Counted from the stretch's first letter, positions 1-8,377 are shown. The stretch: 64,000 nucleotides of DNA from Eikenella corrodens (GCF_900187105.1 NZ_LT906482.1:62001-126000); one strand, 5' to 3'. The notes: generated by a model from the letters alone, not told the origin. Program-made: numbers and translations.

Positions 1-291
1 GTCGAGCGGGTGATTGATGAGCAGGAATTCCATCACGCCTTCCTGCGCCTGTTTGGCCATTTTGGAATGGGTGTGCACCACCATGCCGTCGGTTACCGGC
101 GTGGCGCAGGCAGGCAGCGGCTTAGGCGCTTTTTCCACTTCCACCAGGCACATACGGCAGCTGGCGGCGATGGAAAGTTTTTTGTGGTAACAGAAGTGGG
201 GGATGTAGGTGCCGAGCTTCTGCGCCGCTTCAATCACGGTCGCGCCCTGCTCCACCGATACTTCCTTACCGTCAATGCTGATTTGTAACAT
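1..291 (-). CDS. nuoG: NADH-quinone oxidoreductase subunit G (partial, N-terminus)
   Basis: This is the largest peripheral-arm subunit of complex I, which passes electrons from NADH through iron-sulfur clusters to quinone. Only the first 97 residues lie in the window; the gene runs off the left edge. The visible part is the ferredoxin-like 2Fe-2S domain that opens every NuoG, with Cys residues in PHFCYH and SCRMCLVE and a following PACATPV segment. The start is the ATG at 289-291. It is the last visible gene of the minus-strand nuo operon, after a 141 bp DUS-rich spacer from nuoF. The identification is firm; the remainder is unseen. Confidence 0.95.
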   Translation of the reverse strand, partial: MLQISIDGKEVSVEQGATVIEAAQKLGTYIPHFCYHKKLSIAASCRMCLVEVEKAPKPLPACATPVTDGMVVHTHSKMAKQAQEGVMEFLLINHPLD

Positions 292-334
292 GGTGTATTT
301 CCTACGTTACGGGTATTTAAAATTTTTCGTTGTG

Positions 335-417
335 AGGCCGTCTGAAAAAAGGCAACGGCCTGCGGGCTGTTTTTCAGGCAGCCTGTTTTCAGACGGCCTT
401 TTTGCTTTCAGGTAGCC
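335..417. repeat. Mixed-dialect DUS cluster in the nuoF-nuoG spacer
   Basis: The spacer holds AGGCCGTCTGAA at 335-346 and its inverted copy TTCAGACGGCCT at 388-399; both are the AG-DUS dialect of Neisseria. Between them, at 373-384, is TTCAGGCAGCCT, the complement of the AG-simDUS dialect. An 11/12 match to the local eikDUS follows at 407-417. The inverted AG-DUS pair could fold into a hairpin inside the nuo transcript. Dialect names follow the published DUS classification; the positions are read directly. Confidence 0.85.
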
Positions 418-432
418 CAATTATTCCGGCAG

Positions 433-1728
433 CTAGCACCACTTGTGCTCTTTCATCGGTTTGCCGTGTTCGATGTAGTGGACGAATTCGTCGCGGTAGT
501 GCTTCATGAAACCGCGCACGGGGAAAACGGCGGCGTCGGCAAGGGCGCAGATGGTGCGGCCGGCCATGTTGTTGCCGATGCTCTCTAAAAGTTCGAGGTC
601 TTCCATGCGGCCTTGGCCGTTTACGATACGGTGAACGATGCGGTAAAGCCAGCCGGTGCCTTCGCGGCAGGGGGTACATTGGCCGCAGGATTCTTCGAAG
701 TAGAAGTAGCTCAATCTTTCCAATGCCTTAACCATGCACACGTCTTCATCCATCACGATAACCGCGCCGGAACCAAGCATGGAACCCGCTTTGGCGATGG
801 CGTCGTAGTCCATGGTAAGGGTCATCATCATGTCGCCGGGAATCACAGGGGAGGACGAGCCGCCGGGGATGACGGCTTTCAGTTTTTTACCGCCGCGCAC
901 GCCGCCTGCCATGGCCAAAAGGTCGGCAAAGGGCGTGCCGAGCGGCACTTCGTAGTTACCCGGGCGTTCAACGTGGCCGGACACGGAAAAGAGTTTGGTG
1001 CCGCCTGCGTTGGGAATGCCTTTATCGGCAAAGGTCTGACCGCCGTCGCGGATGATAAACGGGACGGAGGCGAAAGTTTCGGTGTTGTTGATGGTGGTGG
1101 GTTTGCCGAACAAACCGAACGAAGCCGGGAACGGGGGTTTGAAGCGCGGCTGGCCTTTTTTGCCTTCGAGCGATTCGAGCAGCGCGGTTTCTTCGCCGCA
1201 GATGTATGCGCCGTAGCCGTGGTGGGCAAAGAGTTCGAAATCGAAGCCGCTGCCTAGGATGTTTTTACCGAGGAAGCCTGCTTCCCGGGCTTCGGCCAGA
1301 GCGGCCTCGAAGCGTTGGTAGCCTTCGAAAATTTCGCCGTGAATATAGTTGTAGCCGGCACACGCGCCCATGGCATAGCCGCCGATAATCATGCCTTCAA
1401 TCAGGGCATGCGGATTGAAACGGATGATGTCACGGTCTTTGAAGGTGCCGGGCTCGCCTTCGTCGGTGTTGCAGACGATGTATTTTTCACCGGGGAAGGA
1501 ACGGGGCATGAAGCTCCATTTCAGGCCGGACGGGAAGCCGGCACCGCCGCGCCCGCGCAGGCCGGAAGTTTTGACTTCGGCAATCACGTCGTCTTGCGGC
1601 GTTTTTTCGGCCAAAATTTTACGCAGGGCGGTGTAGCCGCCGCGTTTGACGTATTCGTCCAGCGTCCAGCAATCGGGATTGGCGGTATCCACTTGGTCAA
1701 AAATCACGCCTGATTGGTAAATAGCCAT
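433..1728 (-). CDS. nuoF: NADH-quinone oxidoreductase subunit F
   Basis: This is the NADH-oxidising, FMN-binding subunit of complex I, on the cytoplasmic tip of the peripheral arm. The 431-residue length is normal. The nucleotide-binding glycine-rich segment [13 protein letters not shown] is at residues 59-71 and the [13 protein letters not shown] segment at 87-99. The N3 4Fe-4S ligands are Cys348, Cys351, Cys354 ([11 protein letters not shown]) and Cys394. It lies between nuoE and nuoG in the standard order, but DUS-rich spacers of 187 bp and 141 bp separate it from them, unlike the tightly packed nuoA-E. It is expected to form a module with NuoE and NuoG. Confidence 0.98.
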   Translation of the reverse strand: MAIYQSGVIFDQVDTANPDCWTLDEYVKRGGYTALRKILAEKTPQDDVIAEVKTSGLRGRGGAGFPSGLKWSFMPRSFPGEKYIVCNTDEGEPGTFKDRDIIRFNPHALIEGMIIGGYAMGACAGYNYIHGEIFEGYQRFEAALAEAREAGFLGKNILGSGFDFELFAHHGYGAYICGEETALLESLEGKKGQPRFKPPFPASFGLFGKPTTINNTETFASVPFIIRDGGQTFADKGIPNAGGTKLFSVSGHVERPGNYEVPLGTPFADLLAMAGGVRGGKKLKAVIPGGSSSPVIPGDMMMTLTMDYDAIAKAGSMLGSGAVIVMDEDVCMVKALERLSYFYFEESCGQCTPCREGTGWLYRIVHRIVNGQGRMEDLELLESIGNNMAGRTICALADAAVFPVRGFMKHYRDEFVHYIEHGKPMKEHKWC

Positions 1729-1773
1729 TTTGGTGTGCCTATGTGTTTCGGTTTCTGCTGCGGCCTTGTCGGT

Positions 1774-1915
1774 TTCAGACGGCCTGTCAATATTGCGGTG
1801 TTTTTCAGGTAGCCTGTTAGGCCGTCTGAAAAAGGGTTTTCTGTTTTTCTTTCCGTTCGGTTTCGGGGCGGCCTGCGTTGGTTTTTCAGATGGCCTTTAC
1901 GGTTTCAGGTAGCCT
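1774..1915. repeat. Mixed-dialect DUS cluster in the nuoE-nuoF spacer
   Basis: The 187 bp spacer contains an inverted pair of the Neisseria AG-DUS dialect, TTCAGACGGCCT at 1774-1785 and AGGCCGTCTGAA at 1819-1830, enclosing a native eikDUS at 1804-1815. A degenerate copy, TTCAGATGGCCT, is at 1885-1896. A second native eikDUS at 1904-1915 abuts the nuoE stop codon. The layout mirrors the other nuo spacer, where an inverted AG-DUS pair also encloses a DUS of another dialect. Confidence 0.85.
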
Positions 1916-2389
1916 CTAACCCAATTCGGCGAGTTTGGCTTCAATCGCTTCTTCAGTCATGAAGCTGCACATTTTGTGGTTGTTCAGCAGCATCACGGGG
2001 GCATCGCCGCACGCGCCCATGCACTCGCCTTCAACCAGGGTGAATTTGCCGTCGGACGTGGTTTCACCGTAGCCGATGCCGAGTTTTTTCTTCAGATACT
2101 CGCCGGCATCCACGCCGCCGCGCAGGGCGCAAGGGAGGTTAGTGCAGACGGTGAGTTTGTATTTGCCGACAGGCTTGAGGTCGTACATATTGTAAAAGGT
2201 AGCGACTTCATAGGCCTGCACGGGAGGGATACCGATGTAGTCGGCAACAAATTCGATGGTTTCGGGGGAGAGCCAGCCTTTTTCGGTTTGTGCAATACGC
2301 AGCGCACCCATGATGGCGGAACGGTGACGCTCAGCCGGGTATTTGGCCAGTTCGGTATCGATTTGCTTCAAGGATTCTGCGGATAACAT
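1916..2389 (-). CDS. nuoE: NADH-quinone oxidoreductase subunit E
   Basis: This is the thioredoxin-like 2Fe-2S subunit of complex I (cluster N1a), partner of NuoF. The 157 residues match the family. The four expected cluster ligands are present: Cys82 and Cys87 (CTNLPC) and Cys123 and Cys127 (CMGAC). Its ATG at 2387-2389 overlaps the nuoD stop codon by one base (TAATG), so the two are translationally coupled. The identification is secure. Confidence 0.97.
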   Translation of the reverse strand: MLSAESLKQIDTELAKYPAERHRSAIMGALRIAQTEKGWLSPETIEFVADYIGIPPVQAYEVATFYNMYDLKPVGKYKLTVCTNLPCALRGGVDAGEYLKKKLGIGYGETTSDGKFTLVEGECMGACGDAPVMLLNNHKMCSFMTEEAIEAKLAELG

Positions 2390-3645
2390 TAGCGGTCTAC
2401 CTCTCCGAATACGATGTCTTGCGTGCCGATGATGGCAACGACGTCGGCGAGCATATGGCCTTTGGCCATTTCGTCCATGCCTTGCAGGTGGGCGAAGCCG
2501 GGGGCGCGGATTTTCAGGCGGTAGGGTTTGTTGGCACCATCTGAAATAATGTAAACGCCGAATTCGCCTTTGGGGTGTTCCACGGCGGTATAGGTTTCGC
2601 CTTCGGGCACGTGCATGCCTTCAGTAAACAATTTGAAATGGTGAATCAGGTCTTCCATACCTGTTTTCATTTCGGTGCGTTTGGGCGGTGCGACTTTGTG
2701 GTCATCCACGATGACGGGGCCGGGATTAACACGCAGCCAATCAACACACTGCTGGATAATGCGCACGGATTGGCGCATTTCATTGATGCGGCAGAGATAG
2801 CGGTCGTAGCAGTCGCCGTTTACGCCAACAGGGATGTCGAAATCCATTTTATCGTAGACTTCGTAGGGTTCTTTTTTGCGCACGTCCCATTCAATGCCCG
2901 AACCACGCAGCATCACGCCGGTAAAGCCTTTTTGCAGGGCACGCTCGGGGGAAACCACGCCGATGCCGACAGTACGCTGTTTCCAGATGCGGTTATCAGT
3001 CAGCAGGGTTTCGAGGGTGTCGATGCGGCCGGGGAAGCGTTTACAGAAGGCTTCAATGAAGTCAAGCATGGTGCCTTCGCGGGCTTCGTTGAGCTCTTTC
3101 AACACTTTGGCATTGCGGAATTTGCTGGCTTCATATTTGGGCATGAAGTCGGGCAGGTCGCGATATACGCCGCCGGGGCGATAGTAGGCGGCATGCATAC
3201 GGGCACCGGAAACGGCCTCATACAAATCCATCAGCTCTTCACGATCGCGGAAGGCATAGAGGATGGCGGTCATTGCGCCGATGTCGAGGGCGTGCGAGCC
3301 GATGCCCATCAGGTGGTTGAGGATGCGGGTTACTTCCGCAAACATGGTGCGGATGTATTTGGCACGAATAGGGATGTCGATGCCGAGCAGTTTTTCGATA
3401 GCGAGACAGTAAGCCTGTTCGTTTACCATCATAGAAACGTAGTCCAGCCTATCCATATACGGCAGAGCTTGCAGGTAGGTGCGGGTTTCGGCCAGTTTTT
3501 CGGTGCCGCGGTGCAACAGACCGATATGCGGGTCGGCGCGGACGATGGTTTCACCTTCCAGCTCCAAAATCATGCGCAATACGCCGTGGGCGGCAGGATG
3601 CTGCGGGCCAAAGTTGATGGTGTAGTTTCTGAGTTTAGTGGCCAC
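2389..3645 (-). CDS. nuoD: NADH-quinone oxidoreductase subunit D
   Basis: This is the 49 kDa-type subunit of complex I, related to the large subunit of NiFe hydrogenases, which helps form the quinone-binding site with NuoB. The 418 residues are typical. It has the conserved N-terminal [14 protein letters not shown] and the segments [12 protein letters not shown] and LDYVSMM. It is a separate gene here, not fused to NuoC as in Escherichia coli. Its start lies inside the end of nuoC (11 bp overlap), and its stop overlaps the nuoE start. Confidence 0.98.
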   Translation of the reverse strand: MATKLRNYTINFGPQHPAAHGVLRMILELEGETIVRADPHIGLLHRGTEKLAETRTYLQALPYMDRLDYVSMMVNEQAYCLAIEKLLGIDIPIRAKYIRTMFAEVTRILNHLMGIGSHALDIGAMTAILYAFRDREELMDLYEAVSGARMHAAYYRPGGVYRDLPDFMPKYEASKFRNAKVLKELNEAREGTMLDFIEAFCKRFPGRIDTLETLLTDNRIWKQRTVGIGVVSPERALQKGFTGVMLRGSGIEWDVRKKEPYEVYDKMDFDIPVGVNGDCYDRYLCRINEMRQSVRIIQQCVDWLRVNPGPVIVDDHKVAPPKRTEMKTGMEDLIHHFKLFTEGMHVPEGETYTAVEHPKGEFGVYIISDGANKPYRLKIRAPGFAHLQGMDEMAKGHMLADVVAIIGTQDIVFGEVDR

Positions 3646-4225
3646 CGTAGTTCTCCTCGCGGACGACGCGCGGGGTAATCTCGCGCGGCTCGATGGTTAC
3701 AGGCTGATAGATAACGCGTTTTTCGGTTTCGTCGTAACGCATTTCAACATAGCCGGAAATAGGGAAATCTTTGCGGAAGGGGTGGCCGACAAAGCCGTAG
3801 TCGGTAAGGATGCGGCGCAGGTCGGGGTGGTTTTCGAAAACGATGCCGTACATATCAAAGGCTTCGCGTTCGTACCAGTCGGCGCTGTTGTAAATATTGA
3901 TAACGGATTGAACCAACGGGAAATCGTCGTTTTCCGCCCACACGCGCACGCGGATGCGCTGATTATTCTTCACAGATAACAGCTGGCTGACCACGGCAAA
4001 GCGTTTACCGAGCCAAGGTTCGTCTTTATAAGTGCTGTAATCGACACCGCACAAATCCACCAAGAGCTCAAAGTGCATTTCTTCGTGGTCGCGCAGGGTT
4101 TGCATAATATCGAGATAGTATTCAGGACGGCATTCGACAGTTACTTCATCCAAAGCCAACAATACTTTATCCGCCTTACCTTCCAAGATGCGCTGTGCCG
4201 CGCTGTATAAATCTTTCGGGTGCAT
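3635..4225 (-). CDS. nuoC: NADH-quinone oxidoreductase subunit C
   Basis: This is the 30 kDa-type subunit of the complex I connecting module. It has 196 residues. The family signature, ending in the [14 protein letters not shown] segment near the C-terminus, is clear, as is the preceding [10 protein letters not shown] motif. It lies 9 bp after nuoB and overlaps nuoD by 11 bp, indicating tight coupling. Confidence 0.97.
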   Translation of the reverse strand: MHPKDLYSAAQRILEGKADKVLLALDEVTVECRPEYYLDIMQTLRDHEEMHFELLVDLCGVDYSTYKDEPWLGKRFAVVSQLLSVKNNQRIRVRVWAENDDFPLVQSVINIYNSADWYEREAFDMYGIVFENHPDLRRILTDYGFVGHPFRKDFPISGYVEMRYDETEKRVIYQPVTIEPREITPRVVREENYGGH

Positions 4226-4234
4226 GGTGCGCTC

Positions 4235-4714
4235 CTAGTTGCGGGCAATGGTGTAAGTGCGTTTGATTTTGCCCTGAAGCTGAATCAGGCCGTAAATCAA
4301 GGCTTCTGCAGTAGGCGGGCAGCCGGGCACATACACGTCTACCGGCACCACACGGTCGCAACCGCGCACCACTGAATAGGAATAATGATAATAACCGCCG
4401 CCGTTAGCGCACGAACCCATCGACAACACCCAACGAGGCTCGGCCATCTGGTCGTACACGCGACGCAGGGCGGGTGCCATTTTATTGGTCAGCGTACCGG
4501 CCACAATCATCAAGTCGGATTGGCGTGGCGAGGGACGGAAAATGATACCGAAACGGTCGAGGTCGTAACGCGCCATACCGGCATGCATCATTTCTACTGC
4601 GCAACAGGCCAAACCGAAGGTTACCGGCCACAGCGAGCCGGTACGCACATAGTTGAGCACGGTATCCGCGCTGGCGGTAATGAACCCTTTGTTCAGAATG
4701 CCTTCTACTCCCAT
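4235..4714 (-). CDS. nuoB: NADH-quinone oxidoreductase subunit B
   Basis: This subunit carries cluster N2, the last iron-sulfur cluster before quinone. I start it at the ATG at 4712-4714, giving the usual 160-residue form beginning [11 protein letters not shown] longer in-frame extension is possible but overlaps nuoA and has no family support. The four ligands are Cys37 and Cys38 (ACCAVEMM), Cys102 (GSCANGGG) and Cys132 ([10 protein letters not shown]). The start overlaps the end of nuoA by 10 bp. Confidence 0.97.
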   Translation of the reverse strand: MGVEGILNKGFITASADTVLNYVRTGSLWPVTFGLACCAVEMMHAGMARYDLDRFGIIFRPSPRQSDLMIVAGTLTNKMAPALRRVYDQMAEPRWVLSMGSCANGGGYYHYSYSVVRGCDRVVPVDVYVPGCPPTAEALIYGLIQLQGKIKRTYTIARN

Positions 4715-5082
4715 TCCAGCGCTCCTTTTTTCCACTCGTACACAAAACCCACACCGAGCACGACGATGAAGACAAACATCGACCAGAAGGCAAACTGCCC
4801 CGACTGAGCCAGCAAATCTTTGAACACCACTGCCCACGGAATCATGAACGCCACTTCCAAATCAAACAGGATGAACAAAATTGCCACCAAGTAATAACGC
4901 ACGTCAAACTTCATGCGCGCGTTTTCAAACGCCTCGAAGCCGCACTCGAACGGCTGGTCTTTTTCGGCATAGTGGCGTTTGGAGCCCAGCAGCGTACCGA
5001 GCAGGATAAACAGCACGCCGGCAATCAGGCCGACCAAAATAAAGACAAAAACGGGAAAATAGTTAGCCAACATGGTTTGCAC
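4705..5082 (-). CDS. nuoA: NADH-quinone oxidoreductase subunit A
   Basis: This small membrane subunit of complex I is the first gene of the operon. Its 125 residues contain three hydrophobic helices, at about 8-30, 63-85 and 92-115. The conserved loop [16 protein letters not shown] between helices 1 and 2 is the family signature. It overlaps nuoB by 10 bp. A sigma70 promoter and candidate Fur and FNR sites lie upstream. Confidence 0.97.
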   Translation of the reverse strand: MQTMLANYFPVFVFILVGLIAGVLFILLGTLLGSKRHYAEKDQPFECGFEAFENARMKFDVRYYLVAILFILFDLEVAFMIPWAVVFKDLLAQSGQFAFWSMFVFIVVLGVGFVYEWKKGALEWE

Positions 5083-5121
5083 TCTGAAATAGACATAAAA
5101 ATGCAGGTAAAACCAACTCGT

Positions 5122-5150
5122 ATTGTAACCAAATTTTTTTCCGCATTCAA
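5122..5150 (-). promoter_or_regulatory. Predicted sigma70 promoter of the nuo operon
   Basis: On the minus strand a -35 hexamer TTGAAT (5145-5150) is followed after 17 bp by a -10 hexamer TACAAT (5122-5127), about 40 bp upstream of the nuoA start codon. The spacing is ideal and both hexamers match consensus at 5 of 6 positions or nearly so. The predicted transcription start is near 5115. Confidence 0.6.
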
Positions 5151-5173
5151 AATAAACAGGCTAAAAAGCACAA

Positions 5174-5206
5174 TATTATCATTATATTATAATGATAATA
5201 ATTTTC
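5174..5206. promoter_or_regulatory. Candidate Fur box (long AT-rich palindrome)
   Basis: A perfect inverted repeat with 13 bp arms and a 1 bp centre spans 5174-5200 (half-site TATAATGATAATA). Overlapping its right half, 5188-5206 matches the 19 bp classical Fur consensus (GATAATGATAATCATTATC) at 16 of 19 positions. It is centred about 70 bp upstream of the predicted nuo start, a position more typical of activation than repression. Fur is reported to activate nuo in Neisseria meningitidis. Binding here is inferred. Confidence 0.6.
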
Positions 5207-5251
5207 GATATTAAAATAGTGCTGGTAAGAATCACACCTCTTCACAGAGTT

Positions 5252-5265
5252 TTGATTTAAATCAA
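5252..5265. promoter_or_regulatory. Perfect FNR-type box
   Basis: TTGATTTAAATCAA is an exact match to the FNR consensus TTGAT-N4-ATCAA and is fully palindromic. Its centre is about 143 bp upstream of the predicted nuo start, too far for classic activation. It is about 27-29 bp upstream of a plus-strand -10-like element (TATAAA/TAAAAT, 5283-5290), which approximates a class II FNR promoter reading towards mgtE. Confidence 0.65.
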
Positions 5266-5339
5266 TGCCATAAGTTTAGCCGTATAAAATATATGGATAT
5301 GGAGCATGGTTTCCCAGCCACAGGCTACCTGAAAGCAGT

Positions 5340-5369
5340 TTGTCGCCTCAGTGCAAAAGCGTGTAGAAT
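5340..5369 (+). promoter_or_regulatory. Predicted mgtE promoter
   Basis: TTGTCG at 5340-5345 and TAGAAT at 5364-5369 are separated by 18 bp, and a TG extends the -10 box. The leader to the mgtE ATG would be about 130 nt. This is a sequence prediction only; an upstream FNR-linked promoter near 5283-5290 may also read through. Confidence 0.4.
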
Positions 5370-5470
5370 GCGGCGGTTTGCTATTGATGCCAGATTGGGG
5401 CTTCAAATTTATGGATCCTTCCGGTTCCCACAAGATTCTGTTTTACCTTATTTATTCTTCCTGATTTCTC

Positions 5471-5504
5471 CCGTGCGCCATTACCGTGATGCACGGTAAG
5501 GAGT
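5471..5504 (+). promoter_or_regulatory. Two mutually exclusive hairpins at the mgtE ribosome-binding site
   Basis: CCGTGC (5471-5476) can pair with GCACGG (5491-5496). Alternatively TTACCGTG (5481-5488) pairs perfectly with CACGGTAA (5492-5499) around a 3 nt loop. The two folds share bases and cannot coexist. The second stem includes the first bases of the Shine-Dalgarno TAAGGAG (5497-5503), just ahead of the mgtE ATG. This is a possible translational switch, inferred from sequence only. Confidence 0.4.
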
Positions 5505-5508
5505 GCGC

Positions 5509-6930
5509 ATGCCTACCCTACTGCCCTCTTCCGAACAACCGCAGATCGACACCGGCCGTATTCACGAATTGGCCGATGCCCTGCTGCCCGTGTCCAACAC
5601 CATCCGGCCCGACAGCGTGCTGGATAATCCCTATCTCAACAGCTGCCTGGCCGAACTCATCGAAATTCTGCACGAGCTGCATCCGGCCGACATTGCCGCC
5701 GTGCTTGAATCGCTGCCGCTGCAGTCGCGCTTATTGGTGTGGAAACTGGTGGAACCGGAGAGCGACGGCACCATTCTGCTTGAAGTATCTGATGCGGTTC
5801 GCGAATCTCTGATTGAAAACATGGAGCGGCAGGAAATCCTGGCCGCCGTGGAAGATATGGACGTGGACGACTTAGCCGAGCTGGCCGACGACCTGCCGCG
5901 CCAAGTCGTGGCCGAAGCCCTGCAATCATTGGATGAAGACGAACGCGCCAAAGTACAGGCCTCCATGTCGTTTGCCGACGACCAAGTGGGCGCCATCATG
6001 GACTTCGAGCTGGTGAGTATCCGCGCCGATGTTACCTGCGAAGTGGTGATGCGCTACCTACGCCGCTTCGAGAGCCTGCCCGACCACACCGACAAAATCT
6101 TTGTGGTCGACGAAAACGACGTCTTGCAAGGCGTGCTGCCCATCCGCAAGCTCCTCGTGGCCGACCCCGACGAAATCGTTGAGCACATCATGGCACGAGA
6201 CATTGTGCGCTTCCGCCCCGAAGACAACACCGAAGAAGCCGCGCAGGCGTTTGAGCGTTACGACTTGGTAACCGCACCCGTGACCGATGCCGATGGTAAG
6301 CTTATCGGCCGCCTGACCGTGGACGAAATGGTGGACGTGATTCGTGAAGAAACCGAAGCCGATATGTTGAACATGGCCGGTTTGCAGGAAGACGAAGACC
6401 TGTTCGCCCCCGTGCTTGATTCCGTGAAAAACCGCTGGATGTGGCTGGCCGTGAACCTCTGCACTGCCTTCCTCGCCAGCCGTGTAATCGGCGCATTCGA
6501 AGGCAGCATTGCCCAAATTGTCGCCCTGGCCGCGCTAATGCCGATTGTGGCCGGTATCGGCGGTAACTCCGGCAACCAAACCATCACCATGATTGTGCGC
6601 GCTATGGCCATGGGGCAGCTTTCAGGTAGCCAGGCGCTGCACCTGTTGCGCAAAGAAGTGGGTGTGGCGCTGATCAACGGCGTGATTTGGGGCGGCGTGA
6701 TGGGCGTGGTGGCCTGGCTGCTGTATAAAAACATCGGCATCGGCCTGGTGATGGTAGCCGCCATGACGCTAAACCTGCTGCTCGCCGCCACCGTGGGCGT
6801 GCTGATTCCAGTGATCATGGATAAACTCGGCCGCGATCCGGCACTGGGCAGCTCGGTACTGATTACCGCCGTTACCGACTCCGGCGGCTTCCTGATTTTC
6901 CTCGGGCTGGCTACAATCTTTTTGCTTTAA
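5509..6930 (+). CDS. mgtE: MgtE-family magnesium transporter
   Basis: MgtE is a homodimeric inner-membrane Mg2+ channel whose cytoplasmic domains sense Mg2+. The protein has 473 residues from the ATG at 5509, preferred over a GTG 6 bp upstream because TAAGGAG sits 5 bp before it. An N-terminal superhelical domain (about 40-150) has the LHPADIAAVLESLP motif. Two CBS domains span about 150-280. Five membrane helices follow, with the family signature GGNSGNQ in PIVAGIGGNSGNQT. It is divergent from nuo. An in-frame eikDUS near 6620 encodes SGS. The leader may be switch-like. Confidence 0.95.
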   Translation: MPTLLPSSEQPQIDTGRIHELADALLPVSNTIRPDSVLDNPYLNSCLAELIEILHELHPADIAAVLESLPLQSRLLVWKLVEPESDGTILLEVSDAVRESLIENMERQEILAAVEDMDVDDLAELADDLPRQVVAEALQSLDEDERAKVQASMSFADDQVGAIMDFELVSIRADVTCEVVMRYLRRFESLPDHTDKIFVVDENDVLQGVLPIRKLLVADPDEIVEHIMARDIVRFRPEDNTEEAAQAFERYDLVTAPVTDADGKLIGRLTVDEMVDVIREETEADMLNMAGLQEDEDLFAPVLDSVKNRWMWLAVNLCTAFLASRVIGAFEGSIAQIVALAALMPIVAGIGGNSGNQTITMIVRAMAMGQLSGSQALHLLRKEVGVALINGVIWGGVMGVVAWLLYKNIGIGLVMVAAMTLNLLLAATVGVLIPVIMDKLGRDPALGSSVLITAVTDSGGFLIFLGLATIFLL

Positions 6931-7004
6931 TATCAAGCTCAAATTTTCAGATAGCCTGTTCCTACCACACGAAGGCTACCTGAAAAATTTAGCGACAGAA
7001 AGCT

Positions 7005-7112
7005 TGTAGCTGCAACAATGATGTTTCATACAAGGCGGTGGTCCGTAGGCAGTACTAAGTGGTACGGCTAGACGAGCCAACAATGTATGAAGAAGTAAGT
7101 ATTTTAGTTATC
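7005..7112. mobile_element. Correia-like miniature element, degenerate copy
   Basis: This 108 bp segment aligns end to end with the complement of the element at 8378-8483: a left end near TGTAGCTG, a core with GGCGGT..CCG..GGCAGTAC and GACGAGCCAAC, and a right end GTATTTTAGTTATC. Its termini are only partly complementary, so it looks like a decayed copy. It lies in the gap between mgtE and the convergent DUF1841 gene. I assigned it by comparison with the other copies in this window. Confidence 0.6.
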
Positions 7113-7146
7113 CTCCACCATACGGCGATAGCCACTTCAATTAAAA

Positions 7147-7188
7147 AAAGGCTACCTGAAAGCCTCTCGGCACTTTCAGGTAGCCTTT
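7147..7188. terminator. Inverted eikDUS pair, bidirectional terminator
   Basis: AGGCTACCTGAA (7149-7160) and TTCAGGTAGCCT (7175-7186) form a strong stem, with A-rich sequence before and T-rich sequence after. It lies between the ends of mgtE (+) and the DUF1841 gene (-), and would serve both. Confidence 0.65.
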
Positions 7189-7210
7189 CCCTTTAACTCA
7201 ATACAGTTGG

Positions 7211-7705
7211 CTAATGCCCCGTTTCCATCTTTGCCACCTCATGCGGATTAAGGCGGGCATGGTCTTCCTGCCCCAAGCCAACCAGTTGGCGCAGACGGGT
7301 CATGTAGAGGTTCACATCCAGTCCCTGCCCGTTGCGCTGCGCGCTCCAGATGGTTTCGGCCAGCGCATCCATCATATCGTGTTCGGCGCGTACCCAGTCG
7401 CCAGCATAGCGGCCTTGCAGCTTATGGTGGATGGCGCGGATGCCGGGCGGTTGGTCGATATCGCTTTGCTCTTGTATCGAAAGGTGCAGCGACAGATGCA
7501 GGAAGGGATTGGTCTCGCCCTGCTCCGGCGTCCAGTTGTGCTCGAGGTAGCGTTCGATATTGTCGAGATAATGGTGATATTCGGGGTGGGCTTCGATGAT
7601 GCGCAGGGCTTTTTGCTGGAGTTTGTCCAGTTGCAGCGGGGCAAAGCGTTGCCGCCATACGTCGGCAAAAAAGCGGCGCACGTCGTGGGTGTTTACATCA
7701 TACAT
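7211..7705 (-). CDS. DUF1841 family protein
   Basis: This 164-residue protein is of the DUF1841 type, found in beta- and gammaproteobacteria and without known function. The family's RRFFADVWRQR start and the central segment ending NPFLHLSLHLSIQEQ..DQPPGIR are recognisable. It is soluble, with no signal peptide or membrane helix. It follows the RDD-family gene by 20 bp, a gap occupied by an eikDUS, so the two are probably co-transcribed. The function is unknown. Confidence 0.75.
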   Translation of the reverse strand: MYDVNTHDVRRFFADVWRQRFAPLQLDKLQQKALRIIEAHPEYHHYLDNIERYLEHNWTPEQGETNPFLHLSLHLSIQEQSDIDQPPGIRAIHHKLQGRYAGDWVRAEHDMMDALAETIWSAQRNGQGLDVNLYMTRLRQLVGLGQEDHARLNPHEVAKMETGH

Positions 7706-7725
7706 TTTCAGGTAGCCTTTGGCGC

Positions 7726-8298
7726 TTAATCGCGGATAACCAAGGTTTTGGCCAGCATATCCTGCCCGGTTCGGCGGTTGCCGTCTTCCATAAACATCAT
7801 CAGGATGCAGGCCGCGGCCACCACCAAGGAGAGCATGCCGCCGATAAGCGGGAGGAATTTCAGTAAGATGGCCAGCGGCAGCAGAATGGCGGCTTCGCGC
7901 AACAGAAGGTATTGCACCAGGCTGGGCTCGCTGCCGTCTTCGCTAATCACGCGGATGCCCATAATGCGTTTGCCCAGGCTTTGCCCGCTATTGGCCATCA
8001 GCATGGCCTGCCCGACTACATAGGCAAGCATCGTGCCGTAGCCGATAAGCGCAGGATTGCCGAAATTGCGGCCCAACAGGCTGCCGATTAGGCCGACAAT
8101 GAAGCCGATACCGACTGTAATCACCAGCATCATCAATAGGTTCAATGCCACAGCCGCTACCCGCCGCCACGGTGCGGCCAGCTCTACATTGATGCCGTCT
8201 TCATCACACACTTCGTCTTCCAACACAGCAGAACGGAAAACTTGTTTGATCTCTTCACCTATCTGACTATTGAAATTTGATTTACGAAAATCCCGCAT
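7726..8298 (-). CDS. RDD family membrane protein
   Basis: This 190-residue inner-membrane protein has an RDD domain. About 45 cytoplasmic residues come first, then hydrophobic helices near 50-72, 80-105 and 135-170. The SGQSLGKRIMGIRVIS segment and the following basic residues are typical of RDD proteins, which are generally thought to be small transporters or ion exchangers. The substrate cannot be inferred. It is probably in an operon with the DUF1841 gene downstream. Confidence 0.75.
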   Translation of the reverse strand: MRDFRKSNFNSQIGEEIKQVFRSAVLEDEVCDEDGINVELAAPWRRVAAVALNLLMMLVITVGIGFIVGLIGSLLGRNFGNPALIGYGTMLAYVVGQAMLMANSGQSLGKRIMGIRVISEDGSEPSLVQYLLLREAAILLPLAILLKFLPLIGGMLSLVVAAACILMMFMEDGNRRTGQDMLAKTLVIRD

Positions 8299-8377
8299 GA
8301 TTTTTCCTTTCTAATTAGTCTGACGGTTTGCTTATGGGGCCATCTGAAAGCTTGCCTCCCATTGTTTTCAGGTAGCC

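Noticed and set aside
613-1257. Long plus-strand open frame of 214 residues opposite nuoF
   Set aside because: It is an antisense shadow of the strongly supported nuoF, with a low-complexity translation and no recognisable motif. Many similar shadows occur opposite other GC-rich genes.
5293-5499. 68-residue open frame in the nuo-mgtE gap
   Set aside because: It contains a translated DUS (GYLKAV), has no ribosome-binding site and no family. The region is better explained as regulatory or untranslated leader.
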